A stretch of 64,000 nt of DNA from Sciurus carolinensis (GCF_902686445.1 NC_062219.1:106765160-106829159), one strand, 5' to 3'; counted from the stretch's first letter, positions 10,547 to 22,405 are shown. The notes: generated by a model from the sequence alone, not told the origin. Program-made: numbers and translations.

Positions 10547-10843
10547 GGACATATAATGGGGGGTGGGAGGGGTTAGCATTAGGTTTAGGGTTAGGTTTAG
10601 GGTTAGGGATTTGGAGAGTGGTAAGAATGAAGGAAAGAAGGACTGTATAGAGGGAAAAGAGGGGTGGGAGGGGTGGGGGGGAAGGGAAAAAAAATAATCA
10701 TCATTGCCCTATGTAAACGTATGATTACACAAATGGTATGCCTTGACTGTATGTACAAATAGAGAAACAACATGTATCCCATTTGTATACAATAATAAAA
10801 AATAAATAAAAATAAAATGCAAATTAAAAATAAATAAATAAAA
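10547..10843 (+). other. L1-A 3' UTR with telomere-like and G-rich tracts, A-rich tail
   Basis: After the ORF2 stop come a G-rich stretch, a telomere-like tract (ttaggtttagggttagg, about 10577-10608), a polypurine run (ggggtgggaggggtggg, about 10661-10680) and 'ctatgtaaacgtatgatt', a block also found in the lone 3' end at 59651-59873. The tail from about 10787 is A/T-rich with several AATAAA motifs. G-rich polypurine tracts are typical of L1 3' UTRs. Confidence 0.8.
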
Positions 10844-10850
10844 AAGACTC

Positions 10851-10928
10851 AAGGGATGTAGCTAAGTTGTAGAGCACTTGTCAAGCATGTGCAAGGCCCA
10901 AATTTGATCCTCAGCACTTGAAAAAAAA
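10851..10928 (+). repeat. ID SINE (tRNA-derived) directly after L1-A
   Basis: Reads 'gggatgtagctaagttgt', 'agagcacttgtcaagcatg', 'caaggcccaaatttgatcc', 'tcagcactt', then an A-run at 10921-10928. The pol III A and B boxes of the tRNA-Ala-like body are recognisable but mutated (ttgatcc for ttcgatcc). L1-A appears to have landed immediately 5' of this older ID. Confidence 0.75.
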
Positions 10929-10930
10929 TC

Positions 10931-12899
10931 TTTTCATTAATTTTAGTTCTACTAGATCTCTGTTAGGAGTTTGAATCAAGATTAAGAAAGAGAAATGTAA
11001 AGGAAATTTTAAAGAAATGATACCTTGTATCATTTTAAGGTGCCATCAGTGTTAGTTTGGTTTAGAAGGAAAAATAATTGGTCATGTCACAGGGAGTTGG
11101 CTTCTGCTTTCTTTTAGATATTCAGTGTATCAGACCAAAATAAATGAAGAAATGCTTTTTAAGACTTTATAATCCAAATGTAATGAAGACAAGACCTTAG
11201 AGGATGCTTTTTTAAAAGGTTGTAAGAGGGTCATCTATAGAGATACTTTATTTTTCATCTCTAATGAGTACATGCTGACTTCACTGGAGCAGGACAGGAT
11301 TACACTGATGGAAAGTAAATCCTTCAGTAACTTGGATTCCAATAGTACATTTTTCCCCCCGAAATTCCTAATGACATGCATCCAAATATAATATGGGAGA
11401 AAATATATTAGGAGAAATTATAAAATAAAATTTCCACAAATCTTTTGTTAAAAATATCACCAAAACATTGGAAACAAACACACAAACAGTAGAACAAACC
11501 ATAAAATAATATTCTTATGTAAAAAGAATGTTTTTTGGTTAACATAAAATTATTGTTGCCAGAATTATGAGAAAATAATGATGGCTGTTTTTGAATCTTC
11601 CAGAATTCCCATGAAAAACAAATGTAACAAGCAGGTGGAAAAACCAATAATCAACGGGCAACATTTTCAGCAAAGTTAGGTGATAGTGCATCTTCATGAA
11701 CTCCAAACTAAGAGTAGGGCAAACCACCTACAGTGACAAGACCTGTATGACACTGGAACTTGTTCAAATGAAATCAAAGGGAAGGACAAGGAGGAAAGGA
11801 TCTGAGATAAAAGGAATAAAGATGGAAACCTGAACCATGGAAGAAGAAGACTTAAAACACAATAAATACACCAAATCTGCATGAATAAATTATAGTATCT
11901 AGGAGTAGACTTTTGTGTGATAAAACTGCAAAGAAAAGAAACAAATGAAGTGATTGCAAATAGATCACCATGGGGCTTACATTGGAAGGAAATTGGAGAT
12001 AAAATTGCTGCAGGGTTTGGAGAGCAGTGGGGATAATGGAGAATGTATATTTCTTGGGTAGTTCAAAGAGTGTTTGTTTTTAAAATAATGCAGTGAGATA
12101 CAAATTTGTTTATTTGATTTTCTGTAGCTATTTTATAATAGTGTTTAAAAATAACAATTATTTGCTGACAGTTTAATAAAAATGAAATTTAAGAAATGAT
12201 GAGTATTTTCGTGATACAACCCAATTATAAATTTTAGAAGAGTGAAATAAGAAGTGACACTCCCAGTGTTAAAAGGCATGTGCAGTGTTACATAGATGTC
12301 TGTGAGCAGATGCAAGTCCTGTTTCTAGGTCTTCAGCGTTCTTCCCCAACTCCGCTTTCTGCCATCACAGCCTTTTCTGGATGAGCAACAAGAGCCTTTC
12401 CCTTTGGCTCATATGTGAAAATTCCTCCAAGTTCAGGAAAGCACAGGAGGCAGCAAAATACTGAAGTCAGTCATCTCGCAGTGGTCACACTGGCATACCA
12501 GGGAACCAAGAGGTAGTCTTATTCTTGAAGATGCCCAATAAATTCACATTAGTTTTATTTCAAAGTACAAGAGAACTTTGGAGAAACTTAAGATTAGAGC
12601 AATATCCCTTCATTCCTGAGTCAACCCCTTGGGATTCTCATAAATTTCTGAGGAAGATCTCTGTTAGGAGTTAGAATCAAGGATGATACCTAAACAGAGT
12701 ATGAGAACTAAATAGCATTATATTTGCCACCAGAGGCACGCATGAACCCTGTTCTTGGTTGCCTTTCGTTATCCTTTTGTCCTAGAATGATAACAGGAAT
12801 ACATGAATAACTTTTACCTGGACCCTGATTCTCAAGTGCCTCAGTGCCTTTATTTCTAGATAAAACTTGTCTTTCCTACTCCAAAAGGCTTTATTTTTA
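10931..12899. other. Unassigned DNA, no gene
   Basis: About 2 kb of AT-rich sequence without a recognisable exon. Open frames of 60-80 codons have no conserved motif. The one notable structure is a 27-bp near-identical direct repeat at 10954-10980 and 12656-12682. Confidence 0.45.
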
Positions 12900-13420
12900 T
12901 CAAATGAATGGATATTTTTCTTAAATTTCTTTGATGTCATCTTTGATTCCTTTCTTTCCTTGCAAGTCTTGCCTCATTGAGTATATTTTATGTGGTCTTT
13001 TTAATGCCTCTCACATTCTTTTACCCCTACCCCATCATAGTCCTAGTCCATACTTTCATTACTCACAGCTAGATGTTTGTAATAATCTCCTGAACTACCA
13101 CTACTTGCAGTCTTCAGTTCCTCATGTATTTCCAAACCATTTCATTCAAAGCTGACAGATTATCTTAAATGTCATCATGTTATGTGATATCCTTGCTCAG
13201 AATATTACAAACCTTTGTGATCATGGGTTACAAATGTATTTTATAACATAGGGTGTTCCATTATTTACCTACAACCTACTTGTTACAACTTCCCTGCAAC
13301 TTCCTCTTTCAGTTTCATCTAAACTAATTTCCTTATTGATCTCCAGCCACACTATAGAAGTTCTTATTTACTTCTTTGGATCTAATACCGTCCACCTTTA
13401 TTTATGTAAAGGACCAAGGA
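12900..13420 (+). repeat. Ancient L2 LINE 3' region
   Basis: Pyrimidine-rich text follows the layout of the L2 3' region: 'aatctcctgaactacca', then 'ccttgctcagaatattacaa' (equivalent of 'ctgctcaaaaccttcaatgg'), 'cagtttcatctaaacta' and 'ctccagccacactatag'. Very diverged, no coding frame. Confidence 0.5.
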
Positions 13421-13765
13421 AGCAGTGATTCATGGATCACTTGGATCTTACAGATATCCTAAAGAGATGGTAATATTACTATTTGTGAAGAACTCTTGTG
13501 TGTGTGGACTTGAGAATGAATCTCAGAAAGGGGAATTAGTGAGTAGTCTGAGTAGGTGCTCTACAGTCAGCATCAGTCCTCCTTTTGACTGACCACAAGA
13601 CCAAGCACGTGTGTTTCCATTTCGGTTGGAAAGAACTTGTTTTCAGAATTCTCATTCCTCAAAAAATAAATAAGAAGAGGATCTCTCATGAAAACTTTCT
13701 AGATATTCCTAAGCATGTCTGCATTTACATCAAGTATAAACCAGTCCCTTATTTCATTATCCTTT

Positions 13766-14171
13766 TGTTCCGTCCAGTGGAACTGGTGCAGAGAAAGGAG
13801 ACACCACCAATCTTTACTTGACGAGATTTATTGCGTCCTCCCTGTTTTTCTGCCTCCTTTGTTCTCCCACTATCTCATTCTCCCTCTCTCTCCCTCTCTC
13901 CTCCCCCAGGCTCCTAGCTTATCGGCCAATTATAGCAGAGCTTTCTCTCACGCAGGAGAGCATGCAGAGGAATGTCAGCCTAGCACTATATGAATCACAA
14001 GCTGTCCACGCGCGGCATGATATTAGATAGCCAATCCTAGAGCCTGGCCTTAACATGTCATAAGTCTCCAAGGAACTAGTAAGCAAGCAACCTTTTTGGG
14101 TACTTCCTTATTTTGGTAGCCAGTGCCCTTTGGCTCACTGCCAGGTGCCATCTTGTCCAAGAGGGCCCTCA
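13766..14171 (-). mobile_element. Solo LTR of an endogenous retrovirus
   Basis: On the - strand the element starts TGAGGGCCC and ends ...GGAACA, giving TG...CA termini. It has CAATAAA (TTTATT at 13827-13832 on the + strand) followed by a T/G-rich U5-like end. The start 'gacaagatggcacctggcag' resembles the U3 of the provirus at 21-26 kb (its LTR has 'aagatggcgcctggcag'), suggesting related class II families. tatccttt occurs at 13758-13765 and again at 14173-14180, a probable insertion footprint. No internal retroviral sequence is present, so it is a recombined solo LTR. Confidence 0.65.
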
Positions 14172-14180
14172 ATATCCTTT

Positions 14181-17100
14181 AGTATGTTTTTTCAGTATTT
14201 TCATCTCATTGTGTATTCCTTTGACAGGGAAAGACTACTTAAGTGAGCCCACCACCTAGCAAATGTTCAGATTTCATAATTGACATACATCCATAAGAAA
14301 ATCTTAGCAGCATCAACCAGCTGAACCTAGGAAGATATGAAACATGGAGTTCTGGTCTCCCATACATAAAAAGGAAAGAATCACAAAAGCTTACCACATA
14401 GAAAATAATAAGCCCCATTTCTAAGTAAAAGAATTATCTCTTCTTTTCAGAGAAAAATTAATGTAAATAGAATTCAGTTGCTTAAAAACCAATAACCAAA
14501 CATACAAACTTGGTAGATATAAATCTACCAAGTTAACAATTTTTACCTAGTTTAAAATGTGGTGAGATTAAGCACAAATGTTCTAGAAGGTCCAGGAAAC
14601 ATCTTCTATTATCAAAGATCAGAAAGTGCTATTATCATTCAGTAATGATGAGCAATGTCTACTTGTTTTATGTCTCTGTCAGAATAAACACTTGAATTTT
14701 AAGATGTATTATTGGACACCCTGAAATACAAAGATATCACAAGGTTCCATAAGAAACATTTTCACAAAATTGGAAGTTCAAACAGTTTTAAACTCATTAT
14801 ACCTACATCTTTGCTTTTAAATGTCAATTATTCTGGTGAGAGTATAGCTTTATCTGTCATATAGATATAATACTGTTTGTATAACAAAAATATTTTTGAA
14901 ATGCTGTAATATCAAGGGTTTCTCCCTTATGACCCCTCCTTCCTTCTTTCTTCCTCCCTTTCTCTATAAATTTTTCTTGATTCTGCCCTTTCACTCTCCT
15001 TCCATTTCTTCCTTCACTTCCTATTTTTCAGTTTTCTACCCTGTTTTAGAACGAGCATAAAAATTATGTATAAGATGGCCAAATTGCATAATTGAAAATG
15101 CCCATAAGCAACAAGAGGAAAAGTTAGATGTGGGATTCTGGTTCTCGGTAAAAAGTGCAGAGGATCCTGTGTTTCCCACTGTATTCAATTATAAAACCTT
15201 GGCAGAATGTTTGGAACAGCAATATGACTAAAAAGTGAATAATGAAAGATTTGTATATTCCCTGATATGTAGCAAGAATTATGTTCTCTGGATATAACTC
15301 TCTATTTGTGGTCCAGGTTAAATATTGTTGATATGTATTCATCAAGAGGATATGTCAGCTAGTACCACACCTTTTCCAGTACTTGTGAACCACAATTGAA
15401 GTTGTTTGAAAAGTGAAGATTACTTAAGTCTTTGCCTTTTAATTATAAGATGAATGTAAAATACTTTCTTGTGCTGATTTCCTGTTGTATTTTTTATTTG
15501 ACTAGGACAAAAATCTTACATTGACAATATCTATTAATTTTATTAGATTATTTCAGTATTACAGGTATAATATGCAGTTTTTGAAGGTATAAGCATTTAA
15601 GCAAGACATTGCCATTACCTCCCAATATATTAACAGACATGTAAACAACTAACATTCAAAGCCAAATGAAGTAAGTAATCAATAAAGATAGAGGCAGAAC
15701 TTTGTAAGTTAAAAACTGGGAGATTAATTCAGACTGAGAGATGGAAAATATTTCAGGGAGAAGGTGGCCAGTTAGAGGGTATTTACTCAATTAGCCCAAA
15801 TTGCTCATTTGCAGAAGTTATTGGCTCACTTCAGATTCTCTCGTTGAGGCTTATTTTGTTTGTCTTTTTCTTCCTCAAACAGCAACTCATTTCTTTCTTT
15901 TTCATTCCTTCTGTCATCTCACAGGATAATAGAAGCTTGTATGTTATTTTTTGTTGTTAATTGCTGTTTAACCTCTGTGGATGCAGTTACTTAGAGGTTA
16001 GATTCTACTAAGCACTATTTAGCAAGATACATCAAACTTTTATCAAGTTAATTCTATGGCAAAGCTATGATCTTAGCATTTCTGAATTTAGAATTATTTG
16101 CAACAGCTGTTTGGAGAATAATTCCAAAGAAATCTTGTACACTGCACTGATCATGTTCATGAACAAATGTTAGTTTCCTTTATGAAAACTTAGAGGCAGA
16201 AAACAATATTAGGTAGTTCAATCCACTTTAAGTAAATATTACATAACATTAATCTGGAAGTAGAAATTAGGTATTCTAAGAATTAATTAATTGATTTTAA
16301 TTGGACTGTTTATAGACTTACCTCTTTTGTAGACTGCCTAAAATTTCTGCTCTAACAGATGAAAATGGGGGGAGGAGTGTTAAAAATGATCTAACATTGA
16401 GTTCTCAATTTTTCTGAATATCTAAACTACTCATTTCTATTAAAGTGGTTAATAGGCATATTTCTTTATTTTGTAAATTCTTTATTTTGTCATATTCTTT
16501 ATTTTGTATATTTGTATATTCTGTTATTAATCTAAGTACAGAAGAATGCTTTAAAATGTCTACAGTTACTTTTGACTTCTTCCTTGTACCTCTAAAACCA
16601 TCCCAATTCCCACACCATAATTTATGACTTTCTTACACAATCACAATCAGGGAATTTCATTCTTAGCACAAAATTATTCTTAGGATAAATTAAAATCTAG
16701 GGATTTTTCAATGCCCATATAATCACTAAATTTAAAAATCAAGTGTGATAAATGTGTGGAAGAGCAAAGAATAGGGAAAATATTCTGTGTTCTCTAGGTG
16801 TTAATTATAAATTCTTTTCCTAAACTGCTGAAATAGCAAAAGTATTCTCTGCTTTGTTAATGTATTTTTGTCAAGGAAAGGGTAACATTCAAAGAAGCTT
16901 CCTCAACTGCACCCCCAAGCAACATGAAACACACAGAAATAAAGCATTAACCTCTCATTAGAGGTGCTGTTGAAGAGTGGAGCTGTTGAGTCTCGCTTAA
17001 TTCTGTAAGTCAAGTTTCCAAAATTCTTAAAAATGAATACTTTTTACAGACTTTCTAGGAATGAATGCTAATACATCAAAGTAATGATGATGCAATTTTA

Positions 17101-17555
17101 CAATAATGCACTTTGTAATTATTTTGCTTCTACATATTATATGCACTGTTTCGTCTACCTTTTAAGATTTGAACAACTTGGGGTAAAATGGAGGAAATGT
17201 GTACTTTTTGTGTTGAATATACCTTAGATCAGACCCTTGTGCTACTATTCATCCCCATTGGAAGCTCCTCATGCTGCTGGAGGTGAAGGCAGTAGAACAA
17301 TATCTGCTTTTTCTCCTTAGCTCCTTATGGCCGGAAAGAGCCAGGGAAGGCAGAGGGTAGTCCATTGTTTCCTCAGAAGTAAAGAATGTGACACCCGCAG
17401 TGAGGGAAAGCTTCCTGTGACTTCTACATGCCCTGTCCACAACTCATCTTGGCAGGCATAACTAAGCATGGAAAAAACCATGGCCTAGAAAGGCAGACCT
17501 TGGTGGAAACCAGAGAATGAGTATCTCTCTTCATTCTTCATGATTCATATACCTT
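14181..17555. other. Unassigned DNA, no gene
   Basis: 3.4 kb of AT-rich sequence. No exon, SINE or clear LINE was recognised. Short pyrimidine-rich stretches occur (14925-15015) and a (tttattttgt)n-like run lies near 16462-16510. Open frames are at most 73 codons without motifs. Confidence 0.45.
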
Positions 17556-17557
17556 TT

Positions 17558-17645
17558 TATTTTTTCCATACTTTTATTGGTGCATTATAGTTGAATATAA
17601 TGGTGGGATTTGTTGTTACACATTCTCATATTCATTTAAAATAAA
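17558..17645 (-). repeat. Probable L1 3'-end scrap
   Basis: 'cttttattggtgcattatag', then 'gggatttgttgttacacatt', resembles a recurring rodent L1 3' UTR end in antisense. A similar text occurs at 63130-63235. Short and uncertain. Confidence 0.35.
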
Positions 17646-18690
17646 TATTTTGATATTTTTTAGAATAGGATATATAAAATGCATAAAATTGCTATCTGAA
17701 TCCAATTCTTTACATACTGCAGGTGAAAAGGAATGTCAGGAGAATATATGTTTTGACCTTTTGCATCTTTATATGCTCAAAATGTGAGGAAACAGCTTAA
17801 GTATTACTAGGATAACTTGAAGAAAAAACAAAAAACAAAAAACAAAAAACAGCAATGGCTGAGTGCCCAGGTTCTCTATGCACCAATACAGATTCTAATC
17901 CTGAATGTATATTCTCAAAGTATGGACCCAGCTTCTTCTCTAATATTATTTTTAGTTCTTTGTATTACATGTCTTGCCTGCCTGCTGAGGCTAAGTCCTA
18001 CATGAAGTTGTTTCAAATTACCTCTTTTCTCAGAAGGTCACCAGGTGTCCTCCTAAACACTGAGAGGAGAATAAAAATTAATACATGCATTTTAATATTT
18101 AGGATTGAATAGTTATATGAGTTATGTTTTCTTTGAAGATGATAAATTCCAACCACAGATATTTTCATTCCTGTAAGAGAAATAATATAAGAATTACAGA
18201 TAATTGGCACAGCCCAGAGATTCATGAACTGATAGAGATCTGTGGGACTCCAGAGATCATTTCCTGTCAACCATTAATTTCGTCAATAAGTCATTGAGAG
18301 CCTGGAAAAGTGAAAGGACACATGTAAGGTCATAAACTTGAGAGGTGGACACTAAAGTGACAATTTCCTGACCACAAAGCAGTGCTGCTTTCATTATATT
18401 ACCTTTCTTAACTCACAGAACACACTTCTGTAATTTCTTGATCTAATGTATTGCAAACTGCTTTGTTGAATTCTTTGAAAGTTTCTTGGAAGAGGGAAGA
18501 GATTTGAAGTAACTTGCCATATCCAAGGCAATGGAATTGTGTGTATGTGAATGAAAATATGTGGAAATGAAAGTGTGTACACATATATACACACATACAT
18601 ATAAATCATTGTAATTAAATATATATGCTAATGATGTAGGAATAGAATTCAGTAAAACAGAATAAAGATTCCAAAACTAGATGGAAGTAT
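17646..18690. other. Unassigned DNA with a small microsatellite
   Basis: No gene seen. A (caaaaaa)n run lies at 17824-17850, and an alternating TA/CA stretch ('acacatatatacacacatac') sits near 18580-18600. Open frames up to 85 codons have no recognisable domain. Confidence 0.4.
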
Positions 18691-18698
18691 ACATGATA

Positions 18699-18700
<2 letters not shown>

Positions 18701-18733
<33 letters not shown>

Positions 18734-18911
18734 GTAGCAGGACTTGAAATGAGGGGCACTTTTCCTCCAGGCCACATCCCCAGTCTGTTTTTAGTTTTTA
18801 ATATTTGAGACATGGTTTCACTAAATTGCTGAGGCTGGCCTTGAATTTACCATCCTTCTGCCTCAGTCTCCTGAGTTTCTGGTATCAGAGGCATGAGACA
18901 TGGATAAAGGG
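18701..18911 (-). repeat. B1-dID SINE, antisense, with long T-run
   Basis: A 32-base T-run (18701-18732) marks the 3' tail. It is followed by the ID part ('ccacatccccagtctg') and the B1 part ('gagacatggtttcac', 'ttgctgaggctggcc', 'gcctcagtctcctgag'). catgataa flanks both sides (18692-18699 and 18912-18919), a likely target-site duplication. Confidence 0.75.
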
Positions 18912-18919
18912 CATGATAA

Positions 18920-19595
18920 TTTAATATATGGCACAAGTGGCATTTTAATTTGTGAGAAAGATTGTAGGATATCTGGTCTCATACCTATAGAAGAAAATAT
19001 GTTGGTCCTTGTAGCTATTTTGATTGTTTTCAGTTTTAAGTATTCAAAACTCCGTTACAGTAGCTTAAACATTTGAAGGTTTACAATTTAACATACATTT
19101 AATGGTGCATTTGGCCCAGGCCAGCTGCTCAAGGACACAACTCTCTTTTTACCCTTCTGTTCTACCATCAGTGTGTATGTTTCATTTTTATCACTATAAT
19201 ATAGCTACAGAAACCGAAGGCACAATATCCATTTTAAAGTTCACAATATCTATTTTCAAGGAAAGAAGTACTTAGGGAAAAGGGACTTGATGGTGTTTTT
19301 TGTCCATTTTTAATAGGCCTTTTTTAAACTCAGAAAAGGATGACTTCCCCATAGATTTGTACTCACACCCCAACTAGTCTCATGTGGCTCCCAAACTGTA
19401 AAGGAGCTTGGATATCAAATATTTGCTTCTGCTTTTGATAATTAAAAAGAAATGCCAAGAGAGCACAATTTGAGTAAATTGTAGAACAAACCAATCCACA
19501 GAATCTGCCACATGTGAAAAACAAACTTCAGGTACATTTAGGAATTAAATGTAGAATGAAATGAAATTGGAGGCTTATTAAAAACTTGGGAGATT
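18920..19595. other. Unassigned DNA, no gene
   Basis: No coding or repeat signature could be assigned with confidence; composition is AT-rich. Confidence 0.4.
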
Positions 19596-19599
19596 GTGT

Positions 19600-20340
19600 G
19601 TCCATCAAATACTAGAAAAGACTTCCTTAAACAAGAGTAGAAAATTATATATAATGAAGTAAAACATTATTTTAAAATGTATTTTTTAATTTACAAAAAG
19701 AAAAATTCCATGTTAATAAACAAAAGATTAAGAAAAATTTTTATTATGTAGATGGCAAACACAGATATGTATACAAACATACAAATACTTGGGCTCACAG
19801 TAAACCCTTGTAAATTTATAAGAGGGAAAAAACTCCCATGAGTAAATGAACAAAGGACATTGTTTGAATAAATCATAAACCAGTAAATTGAAAGAGCAAA
19901 ATAACATAGATACTCAATTTCCCTAGTCATGAACAAAATGCAAATTAGATAAACAGTAAAATATCATTTCATATTTATTAGATTCACAAGCATTGTCATA
20001 AGAAAGAAGACTATACCCTCTGTAGTGAGAACCCCTGGAAAAGGCATTCCTTTCCTTGGCAGAGGAAATGTCAAATTTTATAGCCTTTCAGAAAGCCATC
20101 TGGCAGCATTTTTTAAAATCCGAAATGAATATACCCTTGACAGTAAGAATAGCCTTCCTGGAAATCAACCCCACAAAATAAAATCCTTTGCAAAGTTCTA
20201 ACTACAAGAATACTATTGGCTATTGTTCACAGTGGCAAAACACTATGAAAAGAGATTAATTTCAATCAAGATGAAAGTTGGCTAAATTTTGTTGTATTCA
20301 CATTCCAGAATAATATGTAACCCACTATAAAAAATGAAGT
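19600..20340 (+). mobile_element. Old L1 fragment (ORF2 C-terminal coding)
   Basis: The text follows the L1 ORF2 C-terminal region in diverged form: 'gaacaaaatgcaaattag', 'atttattagattcac', 'atctggcagcatttttta', 'aatatacccttgacag', 'gcaaaacactatgaaaag', 'gttggctaaattttgttg'. All frames are broken. It resembles mammalian L1M-type elements that predate rodents. Confidence 0.55.
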
Positions 20341-20985
20341 TTTACCAATTGCCTTCAAGGATTTCCATGATTTTTTTCAATGAGAAGATTTCATGAAAAC
20401 CATGTATGATAATTAAATTTTGAGCAATAAACACATGTGCATTTATACATAGACAATAGATGATTTGTGTGTCTATGTGAATATGCTCATATATAATTAT
20501 ACTAACATGGAAACAAGTGAAAATATATCCCATGTTGTTAACAAAGACAGGGTTGGAAGTGGCCTAATGGAGAGTGGGAGGAGATGGGTCTAGTTAGCCA
20601 AGTAAAAGAAGACAAGAAAAAGTGCACTAATAACAACAACATAGCAGCAGATATGATTTCCCTCTAATTGTGCTTTTATATAATATTTGGGGATACATTT
20701 TAAATTAAAACAGCCATTTAGAAGGGAATATTCTTTAGAATAGAATAATGCATGGAATATTGTGGGTGGTTCCAGGCAAATATCTGAGACATTTTTAAAA
20801 AATGGGGGAAGATCATGGAAAAGCAACAAATCATCACTGAGTGCAGAAGCTTCAGTTTGAAGAATTCTAGGAAAATAACTGAAGATGGAAGGGGTTGCTT
20901 CTCTACTCTTCAACAAACTATCCTCACTCCTCAGATTCAGCAGATGACTTTGCCACCCACACTAGAGAACATAGAAACCAATGCA
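20341..20985. other. Unassigned DNA, no gene
   Basis: AT-rich. Two overlapping open frames of 73 and 108 codons lie on opposite strands, neither with a known domain. Confidence 0.4.
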
Positions 20986-20989
20986 CTAA

Positions 20990-21060
20990 AATTCCTCAAC
21001 TACAGCTACTTTAATCCTTTCTTAGTCTTTCTGTGACCTATTTATATAGCACTGTGTGAA
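20990..21060 (+). repeat. Ancient repeat, left part, interrupted by the provirus
   Basis: 'tttcttagtctttctgtgac' and 'cactgtgtgaa' match the - strand of 42160-42230. The match resumes on the other side of the provirus at about 26114-26290 ('ctgtgaattcattgtta', 'gacacaaacatg'). So one older repeat was split by the retroviral insertion. The family is not identified. Confidence 0.6.
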
Positions 21061-21361
21061 TGGGTGGGCGATCACAACGCGTACGCTCTTCTTGATCACA
21101 GGAACCAAAAAAGGGCTTTATTCCACAAGTCTCAGACTTATATTGAGAACATCAGCCTATCAGAGAGTAGACTACCAGGAAAGTCAGCCTATCAAGGAAC
21201 AGTCTCCAGGCAGATACCAGGATCGCCTCATGTACAACAGCCAACCAGAGTTACTTCCTAAAACTTGTATATGAGTGCAGCTATGTCTGGCAAGCTGCCA
21301 GGCGCCATCTTAGAGATCAGGCCACGGTGCGGCTCTGGGACCCTCAGAGCCCGCCCTGACA
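21061..21361 (-). repeat. 3' LTR of the provirus
   Basis: On the - strand it starts TGTCAGGGCGGGC and carries AATAAA (TTTATT at about 21118-21123 on the + strand) near the R/U5 border. It ends ...GATCGCCCACCCA, about 20 bases short of the U5 end seen in the other LTR. It contains 'aagatggcgcctggcag' in U3. It is directly preceded, in element order, by the polypurine tract. Confidence 0.85.
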
Positions 21362-21373
21362 TCTCCCCCTTAT
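21362..21373 (-). promoter_or_regulatory. Polypurine tract (plus-strand primer)
   Basis: On the - strand 'taagggggaga' lies immediately before the TGTCAGG start of the 3' LTR, the expected position and composition for the primer of plus-strand retroviral DNA synthesis. Confidence 0.75.
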
Positions 21374-21559
21374 TCTTTAAATAAAGAAAAGATGACTTGG
21401 GACCATGCCTGTATTAGGTTGTCCATGGCAAATTACATCCTTACCCGTCATTGGAATTCTGACCTCCAGGCGTCAGAACCCTGTCTTAGGTTGGTATGCA
21501 TTTCCACGGATCTTACCGGTCTTTGACTACTGGTCCAGCATGCTTAGCCATACTTGGGG

Positions 21560-22241
21560 GGATGTGCCTCAGTGACTGTTAAAGTCTGTACTATAGCCCG
21601 TTGATGACATCGGGCATCTTGGCGAGCTCTGATTTGGCTGCGTATAACATAGGCTATCCCTAAGCAGATAATAATCAGAGCAGCTACTGTTCCAGCCCAC
21701 TGTTTTGTCAATCCCAGGGCTTTAGATACCGATGCAACTTGAACCCTGGTGGCATTGACTCTGAGTATTTCAACTCATAGCTGACTGGTTAAATTATCAA
21801 ACGTAGATGACCAATTACCAGTAAGGTAGACAGAGATTTTTAGATAACATAACCACAGAGCTAAGGTTATTATAAGCAATAGGGGTTACACACACTGCTC
21901 TTAAAGGATAAACACATCCCATTCCCAAAAGTTCTTGCAAGATATCCACTTGTTCTTGTAGTAAGTCCACTCTTTGATTTACAAGGAGTATGCCTGCTCT
22001 TAGATGTTGGTTTAGGGTTGGCCAAGTGATTGACTGCTGTTGCTGTAGGTATGGCAATTGCTAGTGCTGCTGTTGCAGAAACCACTATTGCAGTGACCAT
22101 AGCCGCTGTGATGCCAAATTCTCTCCTGTTTCTTGATAGTAACACTGGCAATTCCGCATCTGTAACAGAGACTGGGACTGGTAGGAAGGTAGGAACACAC
22201 ATTAAGACTGCCAGCGGGAACCTAGAGAGAGGTTTTACCAT
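21560..22241 (-). pseudogene. env: Retroviral env remnant, transmembrane subunit
   Basis: The frame opening at 22241 has a basic cleavage-like site (RNRR) followed by a hydrophobic, alanine-rich stretch of the kind found in fusion peptides. A second frame (22057-21815) carries a heptad-like segment and a pair of cysteines six residues apart followed by VTP and YN, as in betaretroviral TM proteins. A third frame near 21650-21705 encodes a single hydrophobic membrane anchor and a short tail. These three parts lie in three different frames and the surface subunit is missing upstream, so no envelope protein can be made. Confidence 0.7.
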
Positions 22242-22249
22242 GTCTCAAT

Positions 22250-22405
22250 GACATGGTAAAATAACAAGGATTTCTTAGAAACACTAATTTACTCTTAACT
22301 TTGTGTCTATTAAGTTTTATTCTTTAGAACAATTAGTCTTAAAAATAGGGGTTTATACAATTATGGTTAAGCAACTGTTAGAGTATTGTACTACATTATA
22401 GAGTC
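22250..22405. repeat. Left arm of a 156-bp inverted repeat inside the provirus
   Basis: This 156-bp segment equals the reverse complement of 23100-23255 with one mismatch (T/C near the inner end). Both ends abut small palindromes: ttttaccatgtc / gacatggtaaaa (22233-22261, loop tcaat) and ctatctctctcaa / ttgagagagatag (22405-22432, loop ca). The pattern suggests a fold-back copying error. The arm lies between the integrase remnant and the env remnant. Confidence 0.95.

Larger units (their letters stand above)
4551..10843 (+). mobile_element. L1-A: full-length young LINE-1, coding-defective
   Basis: Complete LINE-1 architecture: monomeric 5' UTR (4551-5641), ORF1 (5642-6685), a 31-bp spacer, ORF2 (6717-10546), a 3' UTR with a G-rich tract, and an A-rich tail with AATAAA motifs. 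It is closely similar to L1-B at 34938-41307 along its whole length. By comparison with L1-B, private lesions in L1-A are a TAA in ORF1 (6470-6472), a 16-bp deletion in ORF2 (junction 7580/7581), a TAG at 7964-7966, a 2-bp deletion near 8745 and a 1-bp deletion near 9780. A TGA at 8787-8789 is shared with L1-B. The element therefore cannot encode working proteins itself. Confidence 0.95.

Noticed and set aside
10576..10608. Interstitial telomere as evidence of a chromosome fusion
   Set aside because: The same motif is present in the other L1 copy at the same 3' UTR position, so it belongs to the L1 family.
21815..22241. Domesticated (syncytin-like) envelope gene
   Set aside because: The TM parts fall in three different frames, the surface subunit is missing, and the element is young; no sign of a preserved ORF.
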